From Corallincola holothuriorum (GTDB lineage: Bacteria; Pseudomonadota; Gammaproteobacteria; Enterobacterales; Neiellaceae): a stretch of 64,000 nt of DNA. A program made the position numbers and the translations under genes. Numbering within the stretch: position 1 is the stretch's first letter; every line of letters begins with the position of its first letter. Of the stretch, positions 16,451 through 25,820 are shown in pieces. The notes beneath the pieces are model-generated. The model ran no database searches and had not been told where the DNA came from. It saw only the letters and a list, made by a program, of their open reading frames with translations. The stretch covers positions 1 through 64,000 of the forward strand of contig NZ_QPID01000002.1 of NCBI RefSeq assembly GCF_003336225.1, read 5' to 3'.

Positions 16451-17926
16451 ATGAATACTTTCAACAGATCAAGAGGTGTTATTCCATTTTTTTATGTTGT
16501 TTGCGCGGCCATCTCCATATGTTTTTTGAATGGTTGCCAGGATGCGCCGAAAACGCCGGCAGGATCCGTCGCCAGTAGTGATACTTCCCCTAATATTGCA
16601 ACGTCTTTGGGTGCCAGTCGTACCGTCGTTGGCGCGGCTGTTTATGTGCCAGCAACACTACTGACAGAGCCTTTAGGTGAAGGTACCGCCAAGCAATTGT
16701 TTGCGTCGTTGGAAAGTGACGGTTGTGTGGTGTTCGATGAGCTGGCCAAGTCGTCAGACAGTGTTGTTCATACGTGGACTAAGTCGACCGCTTTTTACGA
16801 ATATCTAAGCAGTGACACATCACTTGACGCCAGTCTGGAAGGGCCGGTGACGCTAGGCACCACAGTGAAAGTGGTTACCAAATCCAGCAATGAAAAGAAT
16901 ACCTCATTGCTTGGTGCGGTATTTGAATTCAATGCGTACAAACAACGTTTCGACTTGGCTGATGATTGCATTACAGGTAGGCATGGCAAAGGCAGTTTGG
17001 CAGCCGACTTTCTGGCGGACTATAAGGCTTTACCCTATCCGGTCAATAAGCCAGAAATGGAGTCTTCTTGGGAGAGTTATGATCGTTTCCTAAAAAAGTA
17101 TGGATCTCACTTTGTCTCGAAATTGTTTGCTGGAGCCCGTTATCGTAGTTTTGTCACATTAAAAAGCAGTAGTGCAATAAAGGAGCGTGAGCTAGCGGTG
17201 GCCGCCTGCTTGTCAGCGGAAGGGCCTACCCAAGAGGGGCAAGCGTCAGTGAAGGGTTGTGAAGGAGTGACCCGTCAGCAGAAGCAAGCGATTAGCCTAT
17301 CTGATTATCAGGTCAACTCAAAAGCGTTTGGCGGCAGTGAGGAGCTTAGACAGCTGCTTGGAGCTGGCAAAGCAGCCACACCAGAGTTGTTGGCCGAATT
17401 CGCAAAAACCGGAGAAACTCTGCAAGACGGTGTGAAATATGAATTGATGCCAATTTGGCAGCTGTTAGAAAGCCGTTTCGAACCCGGAACGAAAGAGCAG
17501 AAAATAGCGAAGTCGATGCAGGCTTATTTTGAAGGCTTTCTCTCTTTTAATTGCTCACAGTTACATGGCTGCGGTTGTGCCAAAGTGATGGATAAAAAAG
17601 ATAAGGTGATGCTGCGTAAGTTCGCGTTGCTTGATAAAGCAACGGCATTATATGGTTGTCAGCGTCCGGCGATGGGCTGTCGGAATGACGATGATTGTCA
17701 TTACAATGCAGGCAAAGCCTATTGCCAATGTCACGGCGATCACTGTGTGAATCGTGGCGCAGACAAGCTGAGTGCCGTGGTTAACTACACGACTAAAATC
17801 ACCGGTAAAGATACCGGGCCGAATAAAAGCTGCCACTTTGTCAAAAGCAAGCTTCAATGCCAGTGTCAGCGGCCAGATAGCAAGCATATGTGGGACACCC
17901 TTTGGCGAAGCGATAAGGCAAGTTAA
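16451..17926 (+). CDS. MACPF (perforin-like) domain lipoprotein
   Basis: The 491-residue protein has a lipoprotein signal ending CFLNGC (Cys about residue 29). The centre carries the MACPF signature pattern: YDRFLKKYGSHFV at about residues 210-222 (family form Y-x2-F-x4-G-T/S-H-[FY]), followed by a strand and a GARYRSFVTLKSS segment. MACPF proteins form membrane pores or act as nonlytic relatives. The C-terminal third (from about residue 370) is rich in cysteines (GCGC, CQRPAMGC, CHYNAGKAYCQCHGDHC, CQCQ), an EGF-like or small disulfide domain. It stands alone; no toxin-immunity partner is adjacent. AAGG 9 bases before ATG supports the start. Confidence 0.72.
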   Translation: MNTFNRSRGVIPFFYVVCAAISICFLNGCQDAPKTPAGSVASSDTSPNIATSLGASRTVVGAAVYVPATLLTEPLGEGTAKQLFASLESDGCVVFDELAKSSDSVVHTWTKSTAFYEYLSSDTSLDASLEGPVTLGTTVKVVTKSSNEKNTSLLGAVFEFNAYKQRFDLADDCITGRHGKGSLAADFLADYKALPYPVNKPEMESSWESYDRFLKKYGSHFVSKLFAGARYRSFVTLKSSSAIKERELAVAACLSAEGPTQEGQASVKGCEGVTRQQKQAISLSDYQVNSKAFGGSEELRQLLGAGKAATPELLAEFAKTGETLQDGVKYELMPIWQLLESRFEPGTKEQKIAKSMQAYFEGFLSFNCSQLHGCGCAKVMDKKDKVMLRKFALLDKATALYGCQRPAMGCRNDDDCHYNAGKAYCQCHGDHCVNRGADKLSAVVNYTTKITGKDTGPNKSCHFVKSKLQCQCQRPDSKHMWDTLWRSDKAS

Positions 17927-17941
17927 ACCGCAAGCGTTCGG

Positions 17942-17975
17942 CGCACCGAGTTGGTATCACTTAGCTAACTCGGTG
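17942..17975. terminator. Hairpin between convergent genes
   Basis: An 11-bp perfect stem cgcaccgagtt / aactcggtgcg sits between the MACPF gene and the glycosyltransferase gene. It lacks a clear T-run on either side, so intrinsic termination would be partial. Confidence 0.55.
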
Positions 17976-17992
17976 CGGCAAATACCTGTATT

Positions 17993-19273
17993 TCAGTCTG
18001 AGCCATTTTCATCGGTCAAGGCCAGCAACTTGTTCTTCGCTTCAATCCACTGTGCCATATATTGAGTGCTTTTATGGTGATGGTGTTGCAGCATGGCACC
18101 GGTGAAGTTACGCAGGCGGTGCTGGGATAAATTTGCTTGCAACTCTGTCACTGCCGCAATAACTCGCTGGCCTATCTGTTCACCATCAAAGCGCTGTTTT
18201 AATACCGAAACAGCTTGTTGTTGGCACAGCTGCCAGCGTTGCTGATCGTTGTATAGCGCTACGGCTGCGTCAGCAAATGCTTCTGCTGAATGGACGACAA
18301 CGCCAGGCCATTGATCTGCTTCTGCCATCCCTTCGGCACCGATCTCTGTGGTCACACTGGGGGTGCCCCACAGCATGGCGTCGGTGAGCTTACCTTTAAT
18401 GCCCGCGCCGAATCTTAGAGGCGCTAATAATATCCGACTCTGTTTTACCGCTTGCTCAGCACTCGGTGCCCAGCCTTTAACTAAGAAACCTAGCTTGGGG
18501 TTATGCAATGCGGTGGCTTTTGGTGGCGGATAAGCGCCATAGATGTGCAATTGTGCCTGTGGTAGCTGCTTACGGATCAGAGGCCAAATAGTCTCACGAA
18601 GCCAGAGTACTGCGTCCCAATTCGGCGCATGACGGAAGTTACCGATACTGATGAAATCCGTTCGTTGATCAAAGCTTGGTACTTGATTATCTAGGTTTGC
18701 CAGATCGAGCATAAAGGGGCAGTAACAAAGCTGTTGCGCTGGCACGTTGAAGTGTTGCTGCAGAAGCGCTAGCTCGAAATCCGAGATAATAAAGCTAAGG
18801 TCACAACGGTAGATACTGGCGACTTCTCGCAGGGCATAATCGCTGGCCAGATCTTCATCTGTCATTGACCGCTCTGCTTTGTGAGCAATATGGCGAGCAT
18901 GACGCAGGCTGTGCAGATCTTCGGTATCCAATAGCTTGATCGCATTCGGGCAGTGTTGGCTGATCCGCCAGCCGAACTGCTCCTCCATCATAAAGCGGTC
19001 GAACAGTACGATGTCGGGGTTAAGCTCAGCAGCAAAGCTGTCAAACGCAGAATCATTGAGTGGGATCGCCCGTACCTTAACGCCCATCGTCTGCAAATCC
19101 ACCATGTGCTCGGTTAGCTGCGCAGGGCTGGCAAAACAGACCTGCCAGCCTTGGGCGAGAAACAGCTTGATGAATGAAACCATATGGCTGCCTGCCGCAG
19201 AGGAGTTTGGCTCCGGCCAGACGTAGCCGATGATCAGTACCTGAGTTGTTGCATTAGGCGGCGTTGATTTCAA
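17993..19273 (-). CDS. Glycosyltransferase family 4-like
   Basis: The 426-residue enzyme has a GT-B plan. The N-terminal half has a glycine-poor nucleotide-free domain with IIGYVWPEPNSSAAGSHM and DIVLFDRFMMEEQFGWRI. The C-terminal Glyco_trans_1-type half has DFISIGNFRHAPNWDAVLWLRE, LHIYGAYPP, GFLVKGWAPSAEQAVKQSRILLAPLRFGAGIKGKLTDAMLWGTPSVTTEIGAEGM, the usual donor-binding region. The substrate is unknown; a surface-polysaccharide role is likely. The start codon is TTG without a convincing ribosome site, so the N-terminus is uncertain. It is not in a visible polysaccharide cluster. Confidence 0.85.
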   Translation of the reverse strand: MKSTPPNATTQVLIIGYVWPEPNSSAAGSHMVSFIKLFLAQGWQVCFASPAQLTEHMVDLQTMGVKVRAIPLNDSAFDSFAAELNPDIVLFDRFMMEEQFGWRISQHCPNAIKLLDTEDLHSLRHARHIAHKAERSMTDEDLASDYALREVASIYRCDLSFIISDFELALLQQHFNVPAQQLCYCPFMLDLANLDNQVPSFDQRTDFISIGNFRHAPNWDAVLWLRETIWPLIRKQLPQAQLHIYGAYPPPKATALHNPKLGFLVKGWAPSAEQAVKQSRILLAPLRFGAGIKGKLTDAMLWGTPSVTTEIGAEGMAEADQWPGVVVHSAEAFADAAVALYNDQQRWQLCQQQAVSVLKQRFDGEQIGQRVIAAVTELQANLSQHRLRNFTGAMLQHHHHKSTQYMAQWIEAKNKLLALTDENGSD

Positions 19274-19479
19274 TGGTGTGACTTCGCTTCGGTGGAGGAT
19301 AAGTTAAACCTAGAGTGTGCCTGAAACTGAACACTGATCCAATGGAGCTGATATGAGACAGTTTTTTCGTTGATTTATATGCTGTCAGCAGGGAATGCTT
19401 GGGACTAATCATCTCGATATGCCATGCTTAAAAGACGACAATTAACTTCCGTTCCTGTCATGGGTCTAATGGAGTAACT

Positions 19480-20040
19480 ATGACTATTCTGGCTTTTGGA
19501 TTATTGCTGTTTTTTGCCGTGCATCTGGTGCCTTATCGCCCTGCTATTCGTGGTATGTTGGTGCGTCGCCTTGGCGATTCAGGCTATAAGATTGGGTTTT
19601 CTTTGCTCTCCGTGAGTGGGCTGGCGCTGATTATTTATGGCAAGGCGATCGCCAGTTATATCTATCTCTGGTCGCCTGTTTGGCCCGGTATTTTGCGTCA
19701 TTTAACCTATGCGTTTTCCCTGCTATTTTTCATTCTGCTGATGGCAATGCTGATCCCTTGTAATCTAAGACGCCGTTTGCACCATCCTTTTCTACTCGGT
19801 ATCGCCTTTTGGAGTTGGGGGCACCTGATCGTCAATGGTGATTTGGCTTCGATGCTGCTGTTTGGCAGCTTTGGCCTGTTTGCTATCTTTGCTGTGGTAT
19901 CGGCACTGAAACAAGAGAAGTTATGCACTTTGCCACCGCAAGCGAACTGGCGTGACGCGCTGGTCGTTGCCTTGGGTGCACTGCTTTATGCCATCTGCGT
20001 GCGCTTCCACGGAGAGCTGTTTGGTGCTTATCTGGTATAG
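19480..20040 (+). CDS. NnrU-family membrane protein
   Basis: The 186-residue protein has about five membrane spans. The NnrU pattern is clear: FFAVHLVPYRPAIRGMLVRRLGDSGYKIGFSLLSVSGLALIIYGK near the start and HPFLLGIAFWSWGHLIVNGDLASMLLFGSFG in the middle. NnrU is named after nitrite/nitric-oxide reductase regulation genes in Rhodobacter, and is related to MtrA-type isoprenoid/NnrS associations; its activity is unknown. No denitrification gene is near. Single gene with a strong terminator. Confidence 0.88.
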   Translation: MTILAFGLLLFFAVHLVPYRPAIRGMLVRRLGDSGYKIGFSLLSVSGLALIIYGKAIASYIYLWSPVWPGILRHLTYAFSLLFFILLMAMLIPCNLRRRLHHPFLLGIAFWSWGHLIVNGDLASMLLFGSFGLFAIFAVVSALKQEKLCTLPPQANWRDALVVALGALLYAICVRFHGELFGAYLV

Positions 20041-20061
20041 AACAATCGTTGCAGATAAAGA

Positions 20062-20092
20062 CAAAGCGCCCGTAGGCGCTTTGTTTGTTTTT
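20062..20092 (+). terminator. Rho-independent terminator of nnrU-like gene
   Basis: Perfect stem caaagcgcc / ggcgctttg with loop cgta, followed by tttgttttt. It also lies between this gene and the convergent frd operon. Confidence 0.9.
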
Positions 20093-20110
20093 GGCGGTTA
20101 GTACGCTTGC

Positions 20111-20464
20111 TTACAGTGCCAGTAACAGCGTCCCTGTGGCGATGGTCACCACTAAAGCGAAGCCATAACAAAGTACAAAGAACAGACCGCGCGCACCCAC
20201 TTTCAGGTCATGCAAGCCATGATAGACACGGTGCATAGCATGCCAAATCGGCAAGCTGATCACGGTGAGCCAGCAAAGTTTACCCAACCAGTGCTGGCTG
20301 AAGGCCAGCACGCGAGCATAGGACAGCGCGTCGCCATCTAATAATCCGGCAGGTGCCATGATCCCGGTAACCAGTATCAGTGCGGGTAGCAGGAACGCGG
20401 CAACCACACCGCCGCCGCCAAATAGCGACCAGACGATGGGTTCGTGAGAACGTTGAAAACTCAT
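20111..20464 (-). CDS. frdD: Fumarate reductase membrane anchor subunit D
   Basis: This is the second hydrophobic anchor of fumarate reductase, binding quinone together with FrdC. The protein has 117 residues and three membrane spans. Family features are RSHEPIVWSLFGGGG at the N-terminus, LLDGDALSYARVLAF and LPIWHAMHRVYHGLHDLKV. The ATG at 20464 is preferred because GGAGG is 6 bases upstream; a longer frame begins with TTG. Its ATG overlaps the frdC stop (ATGA). Last gene of frdABCD. Confidence 0.95.
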   Translation of the reverse strand: MSFQRSHEPIVWSLFGGGGVVAAFLLPALILVTGIMAPAGLLDGDALSYARVLAFSQHWLGKLCWLTVISLPIWHAMHRVYHGLHDLKVGARGLFFVLCYGFALVVTIATGTLLLAL

Positions 20465-20856
20465 AACCAACCTCCAATCGCAACGATGACGACAATGGAC
20501 GCCACTACAAATCCAGCATAGTGACCGCCAACAATCAGGTTCTCAGGCAAGGGTTTCCCTTTGATCCAGATATCCATAGTTTTCGGGGTCAGGGAGAACC
20601 AAGTCACCGCATGGAGCATCGCCATAGCGAGGCAAACCAGATGGAAAACAATGGCTGCTGGTGAACTCATGGCAGAGACATAGGCATCCCAGGCGGCTTC
20701 CCCTTTCACCAGAGCAAACAGTGCACAAACCAGCGCGAGCGTATACAGGGTGACAAATACGCTGGTGCCTTCCCGCAGCATATAGAAGCGATAATAGGGA
20801 TGGCTCGCCCACCAAGTTGGCCCCATGGGGCGAGTATAAGGTTTACGCTTACTCAT
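20461..20856 (-). CDS. frdC: Fumarate reductase membrane anchor subunit C
   Basis: A 131-residue hydrophobic anchor with three spans. Family features: [32 protein letters not shown] at the start, [13 protein letters not shown], and [16 protein letters not shown], matching Escherichia FrdC in order and length. It has 4-base overlaps with frdB and frdD, indicating strict translational coupling and 1:1 supply of the complex. Confidence 0.96.
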   Translation of the reverse strand: MSKRKPYTRPMGPTWWASHPYYRFYMLREGTSVFVTLYTLALVCALFALVKGEAAWDAYVSAMSSPAAIVFHLVCLAMAMLHAVTWFSLTPKTMDIWIKGKPLPENLIVGGHYAGFVVASIVVIVAIGGWL

Positions 20857-21692
20857 GACTTACCTCCGCAGCCACAGTCGCCTTTACCGCAGTCGGCTTG
20901 TTTTTCCTGCTTGGCGCTTTTGTACTGTTTAGCCTTGCTCATGCCAGCGAGATTCAACACATAGTCGGTACTACTTTCGACCTTACCTTGGTTAATCGCT
21001 GCCGCAGGATCGACGCCTTTTGGGCAAACCTGCGAGCAGTAGCCGACAAAGGTACAGCCCCAAACACCCTCTTCTGAGTTCAGAATTGGCAGGCGTTCAC
21101 CTTTGCCCTGATCTCGGGAATCGCGGTTATAACGCTGTAACAAGGCTAGCGCTGCTGGGCCCATGAATTCATTATTCAAGCCATATTGAGGGCAGGCGGC
21201 ATAGCAAAGCCCACAGTTGATGCACATCGAAAACTGCTTATAACGAGCCATCTCTTCTGGTGTTTGCTGATAAGCCCCATCGGCCAGTTTTTCCTCGGTT
21301 TCCCGAATGATGTAGGGCTTGATGGTTTCCAACTTTTCGACAAAGTCATCGATTTTGGCGACTAAGTCCCGCTCTATCGGGAAATTTGCCAGTGCTTCGA
21401 CGCGGATCTTGCCTGAGCCGCCATTCGATTTAATGTAATCCCGTAAGAAGGTCTTACAGCCTAGCTTGGGCACTTTGTTAACCATGTAGCCACAGCTACC
21501 ACAGATCGCCATACGGCACGACCAGCGATAGGAGAGTGAGCTGTCACAGTTATCTTTGATGTAATGCAGCGCATCAAGGATCGACATCTCATAGCTGTAA
21601 GGGATGTCAAAGCTTTGCAGCCAGGGCTTATCGTCTTGCTCTGGCCGGTAGCGCAGTACCTCTACTGTGATATTTTCTTGGGCTGAACTCAT
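20853..21692 (-). CDS. frdB: Fumarate reductase iron-sulfur subunit with Cys-rich tail
   Basis: The 279-residue subunit carries electrons from menaquinol to FrdA. Cluster ligands are all visible: the [2Fe-2S] set in [22 protein letters not shown] (about residues 58-79), then [12 protein letters not shown] and [11 protein letters not shown] for the [4Fe-4S] and [3Fe-4S] clusters. It is about 35 residues longer than Escherichia FrdB. The extra C-terminal tail is Lys/Gln-rich and ends [12 protein letters not shown], with four cysteines outside the known ligand set. Translationally coupled to frdA and frdC. Confidence 0.96.
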   Translation of the reverse strand: MSSAQENITVEVLRYRPEQDDKPWLQSFDIPYSYEMSILDALHYIKDNCDSSLSYRWSCRMAICGSCGYMVNKVPKLGCKTFLRDYIKSNGGSGKIRVEALANFPIERDLVAKIDDFVEKLETIKPYIIRETEEKLADGAYQQTPEEMARYKQFSMCINCGLCYAACPQYGLNNEFMGPAALALLQRYNRDSRDQGKGERLPILNSEEGVWGCTFVGYCSQVCPKGVDPAAAINQGKVESSTDYVLNLAGMSKAKQYKSAKQEKQADCGKGDCGCGGKS

Positions 21693-23467
21693 TTCGCAGC
21701 CTCCTGTTGCTCCAGCTCGGCACCATAGACACGCTTAGCGGGCTGACTCTTGGTGATCTTAACGTCGCTATAGCTGAGTTCTGGGGCGCCTTCCGCATTG
21801 AAATGGGCCAATGTGTGCTTGAGGAAGTTCTCATCATCACGGGCTTCATAGCCGTCGATGCGTTGATGTGAGCCTCGGCTCTCTTTGCGCTGCAGCGCCG
21901 AGTGACACATGGTTTCCGCTACGTCGAGCAGGAAGCCAAGTTCAATCGCGTACAGCCACTCGGTATTAAATACCGTGCTTTTATCTTCGATCTTGATGTT
22001 TTTGAAGCGTACTTTCAGCGCCGCTACCGCATCGCAGGACTTCTGCATGCTTTCCTCGGTGCGGTAGATGCCAACACCCTCCTCCATGGTCAGTCCCAGC
22101 TCATTACGGATCGCTGGCATCGACTCATCGCCGTCGCTGTTAAGCAGTGCCATCGCTGAATCGAGACCCGCTTGGGCTTGCTCCTGCAGTTTGGCACTGT
22201 CGCTATTGCTATTGTTCAAAGCAAACTGTGCGGCCTGCTCACCAGCAACTTTGCCAAACACAACGATCTCGGCCAGCGAGTTTGAGCCTAAACGGTTGGC
22301 ACCATGGAGCCCGACACTGGCACACTCGCCGACCGCATAGAGGCCGGGCAGGGAGGTGGCACATTGGCCGTTGGTTTCAATACCGCCCATGGTGTAGTGC
22401 ACCGTAGGTCGCACTGGAATAGGTGCGTGTACCGGGTCAACACCTACATAAGCTTTGGATAGCTCACGGATAAAGGGCAGGCGTTCGTCGATTTTGGCTT
22501 CACCGAGGTGGCGAAGATCTAGATGAACCACATCGCCCCAGGTCTCGTCCTTGATGGTGCGGCCTTTTTTCTGTTCCTGATAGAAGCATTGGCTGAGCTT
22601 ATCTCGCGGCCCTAACTCCATATGCTTATTTTTGGTTGTGCCGAGCGGCACTTCTGGCCCTAAGCCGTAATCTTGTAGATAACGGTAGCCATCTTTGTTC
22701 ATCATAATGCCGCCTTCACCGCGGCAGCCTTCTGTCATCAGTACGCCAGTGCCGGGAAGGCCCGTTGGGTGATACTGAACAAACTCCATATCCCGTAATG
22801 GTACGCCGTGGCGGAACGCCAGCGCCATGCCATCACCGGTGACAATGCCACCGTTGGTATTGTAGCGATAAACACGACCTGCACCGCCGGTGGCGATAAT
22901 CACTGACTTGGCTTGAATAAAGCTTGTTTCACCCTCTGCCATGTCTTGGACTAGCACACCCTGACAGCGGCCATCTTCGACCACCAGATCAAGACAGAAA
23001 TGCTCATCGTAGCGCTTGATCTGGGGATACTTGGTTGAGGTTTGGAATAGCGTATGCAGCATATGGAAGCCGGTTTTGTCAGCGGCAAACCATGTGCGCT
23101 CAATCTTCATGCCACCAAATGCACGTACGTTAATGCTGCCATCTGGCTTACGAGACCAGGGGCAACCCCAGTGTTCCAGCTGGATCATCTCTTCGGTGCA
23201 GTTTTCGACAAAGTAATCCACCACATCCTGCTCACACAGCCAGTCGCCACCGGACACGGTGTCATTGAAGTGATAGTCGAGTTGGTCATGATCTTGGATC
23301 ACACCGGCAGCGCCACCTTCGGCAGCAACGGTATGACTTCGCATTGGGTAGACCTTGGAGATTAGCGCAACCTCCAGTTCCGGATTGGCTTCAGCAGCGG
23401 CGATGGCCGCCCGTAAGCCTGCTCCTCCGGCTCCCACAATAGCTATATCTGTGGTAATCGTTTGCAC
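21689..23467 (-). CDS. frdA: Fumarate reductase flavoprotein subunit
   Basis: The 592-residue catalytic subunit reduces fumarate to succinate at the cytoplasmic face of the membrane in anaerobic respiration. The FAD-binding Rossmann segment [20 protein letters not shown] starts at residue 7; SHTVAAEGG carries the His for covalent FAD. Active-site regions with [21 protein letters not shown] and the Arg/His-containing [15 protein letters not shown] are intact. It is first in frdABCD. The four-subunit form with two anchors and no heme histidine pairs is the fumarate-reductase, not the succinate-dehydrogenase, layout. Confidence 0.97.
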   Translation of the reverse strand: MQTITTDIAIVGAGGAGLRAAIAAAEANPELEVALISKVYPMRSHTVAAEGGAAGVIQDHDQLDYHFNDTVSGGDWLCEQDVVDYFVENCTEEMIQLEHWGCPWSRKPDGSINVRAFGGMKIERTWFAADKTGFHMLHTLFQTSTKYPQIKRYDEHFCLDLVVEDGRCQGVLVQDMAEGETSFIQAKSVIIATGGAGRVYRYNTNGGIVTGDGMALAFRHGVPLRDMEFVQYHPTGLPGTGVLMTEGCRGEGGIMMNKDGYRYLQDYGLGPEVPLGTTKNKHMELGPRDKLSQCFYQEQKKGRTIKDETWGDVVHLDLRHLGEAKIDERLPFIRELSKAYVGVDPVHAPIPVRPTVHYTMGGIETNGQCATSLPGLYAVGECASVGLHGANRLGSNSLAEIVVFGKVAGEQAAQFALNNSNSDSAKLQEQAQAGLDSAMALLNSDGDESMPAIRNELGLTMEEGVGIYRTEESMQKSCDAVAALKVRFKNIKIEDKSTVFNTEWLYAIELGFLLDVAETMCHSALQRKESRGSHQRIDGYEARDDENFLKHTLAHFNAEGAPELSYSDVKITKSQPAKRVYGAELEQQEAAK

Positions 23468-23845
23468 GGGTATCCTCCTGACGAGGCAAGATGGTTATAG
23501 GAGTGTTTCTAGTTATAAGTCTGATCCCATAGTAGCGATCAGCGGCACACAGGTTTTGAGTTAAATCTAATTTCGTTGCAAGTCGTAGTGTTCCTTGCCG
23601 ATCAGCCTGTTTTATCAGCAAATATGTGAAATCGATCCGTATAAGTACTTATATTATTTAGCAGTCGCTAAACTAGTTTTTGTTTAAGTTGATCGCTTTG
23701 CTAGTTCAAATCGTTATTAACTCTGATTAGAGTTACTTCACATGCGGGTCTACACTCTACTTAACGCAGCGATTAAGAAGTGCGCAGCAATGGAGTAGTG
23801 CTATGCGTCGGGAGAGCGCATTGACGGCGACCTGGAGGGCTGGCG
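23468..23845. other. Divergent promoter region of frdA and TIGR02922-like gene
   Basis: The 378 A/T-rich bases separate two divergent genes. A proper FNR box (TTGAT-N4-ATCAA) was searched for by eye because frd operons are usually FNR-controlled, but none was found. The half-site-like tgtgaaatcgatc around 23625 is too weak to call. GGAGGG stands 6 bases before the plus-strand ATG. Confidence 0.5.
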
Positions 23846-24070
23846 ATGCAACACGATACGATTACAGTTTTATATTACGACATACAGGATCTGCAGCAGA
23901 TTAGACGTCGCTGCTTTTACAACATGAAGGATACCAAAGGCGGACGAGTTATTCTGCCTGAGCACTTTCGGCAGACATCTTTGATTGTCGCCGTGCTGGA
24001 GGGAGACTGTGAAGTGCTGAATACGCTTGGAGAGCGATACGCACAACTCCCGCCTGCTGCGAACTTTTAG
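23846..24070 (+). CDS. Small TIGR02922-like conserved protein
   Basis: A 74-residue cytoplasmic protein beginning with ITVLYYDIQDLQQI, then GGRVILPEHFRQTSLIVAVLEGDCEVLNTLGER. This matches the plan of the TIGR02922 family found in Shewanella and Colwellia relatives (short, strand-rich, with an R-V-I-[LI]-P-E segment); the assignment is from memory. Function unknown. It has a strong ribosome site and its own terminator. Confidence 0.78.
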   Translation: MQHDTITVLYYDIQDLQQIRRRCFYNMKDTKGGRVILPEHFRQTSLIVAVLEGDCEVLNTLGERYAQLPPAANF

Positions 24071-24088
24071 CGACTGAGTATTTGGAAA

Positions 24089-24112
24089 TAGGGCCTGAAT
24101 GGCCCTTTTTTA
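24089..24112 (+). terminator. Rho-independent terminator
   Basis: Stem gggcc / ggccc with loop tgaat and six T residues, 20 bases after the TIGR02922-like stop codon. Confidence 0.88.
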
Positions 24113-24206
24113 TTGTGTTCTGCTCGTGATCTTTTTGTGACCAAGTGTAACGCCAGGGTTGCCACTATCAAATTCAACGATACAATCCCCCTGTTATTAC
24201 TATTGG

Positions 24207-24530
24207 GTGAGACGAGTGGGCGCAATTAACGGCCAATCAAAAAAAGCAGTGTTGCAGCGCTTGTCGCTGGGACGGCTTTTATTCGTCTTCATGTTGCTTT
24301 GGCAAGGCATGCAGTGCATCCACAATGCCGAGCACCCGATCCATCTGCAGGACAGCGATGCGGTTTGTGCCGTCCATTTTCAGCAGGCGCAACCAGGTTT
24401 TGCTGTTGCCGGCATTGTTGTTCCTGAGCTGGTCGCTGATTTTGGTGGCTATCAGGGGCTGGTTGTCGTTCAGATCGAACAGGCCTCTCGTCGTACTTCC
24501 ATCCGTGGTCCTCCTTCCTACTCTGCTTAA
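24207..24530 (+). CDS. Small zinc-operon protein (putative zinc chaperone)
   Basis: This is a small protein of about 100 residues with one hydrophobic N-terminal segment (LLFVFMLLWQG) and a mature part containing HNAEHPIHLQDSDAVCAVHF, i.e. several histidines and one cysteine. It ends RRTSIRGPPSYSA; an R-G/A-P-P end is typical of short proteins that precede ZnuA genes in marine gammaproteobacteria and are labelled zinc-uptake chaperones. The start is uncertain: GTG at 24207 or 24216 are the main candidates, with no strong Shine-Dalgarno. First gene of the zinc operon, 57 bases before the outer-membrane protein gene. Confidence 0.6.
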   Translation: MRRVGAINGQSKKAVLQRLSLGRLLFVFMLLWQGMQCIHNAEHPIHLQDSDAVCAVHFQQAQPGFAVAGIVVPELVADFGGYQGLVVVQIEQASRRTSIRGPPSYSA

Positions 24531-24587
24531 TCAAAACAAATAATTCGATTTTAACTTTCGACCTTTTTTGGTTTTTTGGAGTTTATT

Positions 24588-25820
24588 GTGAAACTGCATG
24601 CAATTTCCCGTGCCTTGACCTGCACGCTTATCGGCGCAATGGCGCCTACTGTTCTACTCGCGGAAACAGGTATTAACCCGAATATTTCTGCTGTGATTAA
24701 TGTCGGTTATACCGATCGTAGTGACTTTCATGGCATAGGTAACTTGCCCATCGATGGCGATCATTCTGCAGGCCCTGACGATGGCTTTTGGTTAGATCAC
24801 ACTGAATTGGCGCTGTCCGCCGCGTTTGATGAGATGTTTTACGGCAAGGTCACCACCGTGTTGGAAGAGCATGATGGCAGTACGGAAGTAGAGCTGGAAG
24901 AAGCATTCGTCCAAACCATGGCGATGCCTTATGGCTTGTCGGTGCGTGGTGGTCGATTTATGTCGAACCTAGGGTATCTCAACAGTAAGCACACCCACAC
25001 GGATAATTATGTTGATCGTCCGCTGGTGTACCGTGCTTTTGTTGGCAGTCATTACTATGATGACGGTGTGCGACTGAATTGGATCGCCCCAACCGAGACT
25101 TATATTGAACTGGGAGCCGAGGCATTTAAAGGCGGTCAGTTCCCCGCTGCGGCCAGTAGCAACATCGGCGCGACCAATGTTTACGCAAAATTCGGTGATG
25201 ACTTTGATGAGTCGAATAGCTGGCAGGCGGGTATTAGCTGGCTCCGCACAGACAATGATTTTGGTGAGTGTTCCACCCATGATCATGGCGATGACCACGA
25301 TGATCATGACGACCACGATGATCATGACGATCATGATGACCACGACGATCATGGCTTTGAGTTTGGCGCGTGTGATTTTGACGGTAACAAAGATTTCTAC
25401 GTTGCTGATTTTGTCTGGAAGTGGGCGCCGAATGGCAACTATAAATACCAGAGCCTGACTTGGCAGAGTGAATATTTCTACGTTAAGGAAGATGGCTGGT
25501 ACGGTGAAGAGCATGAGGGTGCATTTGAGCGCGAACTGCGCCAAGACGACCACAATACAGGCTGGTATAGCAGCGTGGTCTATCGTTGGTCACCTAACTG
25601 GTCGGCTGGCATCCGTTACAGTGAACTGAAGCCGTCTGATACCTACAGTGACGGATTTAAACCTAAAGCCACCGATCTGATGGTGGATTGGAACTACTCC
25701 CATTTTGCGACTGTGCGTTTACAGTACACCCGCGATGAGAGCATGGAAGATATGGATGATGACATCTTCTCCATTCAGTTCGTTGGATCTATGGGGGCTC
25801 ACGGTGCGCACCTTTTCTAA
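24588..25820 (+). CDS. His/Asp-rich outer-membrane beta-barrel protein of the zinc operon
   Basis: The protein has 410 residues. The GTG at 24588 is chosen because GGAG is 6 bases upstream. A signal peptide ends VLLAE (about residue 27). The rest reads as alternating amphipathic strands with many aromatic residues, ending in a hydrophobic strand with terminal Phe (GAHLF), the mark of a barrel inserted by Bam. At residues 231-256 is an HDHGDDHDDHDDH-type run of histidine and aspartate, well placed as an extracellular metal-collecting loop. With ZnuA-like and ZnuB-like genes downstream, a role in zinc passage across the outer membrane is likely. Its stop overlaps the ZnuA-like gene by 17 bases. 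Confidence 0.75.
   Translation: MKLHAISRALTCTLIGAMAPTVLLAETGINPNISAVINVGYTDRSDFHGIGNLPIDGDHSAGPDDGFWLDHTELALSAAFDEMFYGKVTTVLEEHDGSTEVELEEAFVQTMAMPYGLSVRGGRFMSNLGYLNSKHTHTDNYVDRPLVYRAFVGSHYYDDGVRLNWIAPTETYIELGAEAFKGGQFPAAASSNIGATNVYAKFGDDFDESNSWQAGISWLRTDNDFGECSTHDHGDDHDDHDDHDDHDDHDDHDDHGFEFGACDFDGNKDFYVADFVWKWAPNGNYKYQSLTWQSEYFYVKEDGWYGEEHEGAFERELRQDDHNTGWYSSVVYRWSPNWSAGIRYSELKPSDTYSDGFKPKATDLMVDWNYSHFATVRLQYTRDESMEDMDDDIFSIQFVGSMGAHGAHLF
25278..25355 (+). repeat. In-frame tandem repeat encoding (His-Asp-Asp)n
   Basis: A 9-base repeat of gatcatgac/gaccacgat type, with gat/gac and cat/cac alternating at the third base. It encodes about eight His-Asp-Asp units inside the outer-membrane protein gene and could vary in length by slippage without breaking the frame. 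Confidence 0.88.

Noticed and set aside
23468-23845. FNR or CRP site upstream of frdA
   Set aside because: Only fragments of the consensus (for example tgtgaaatcgatc) were seen; neither half-site pair is complete.
24113-24206. Zur box before the zinc operon
   Set aside because: Partial similarity such as ctgttattac was seen, but no symmetrical site close to the known consensus.
24969-25553. Long open frame on the minus strand opposite the outer-membrane protein gene
   Set aside because: It is an artefact of the (His-Asp-Asp)n repeat read backwards, giving a repetitive Val/Ile/Met run. The plus-strand gene has a signal peptide, a ribosome site and operon context.
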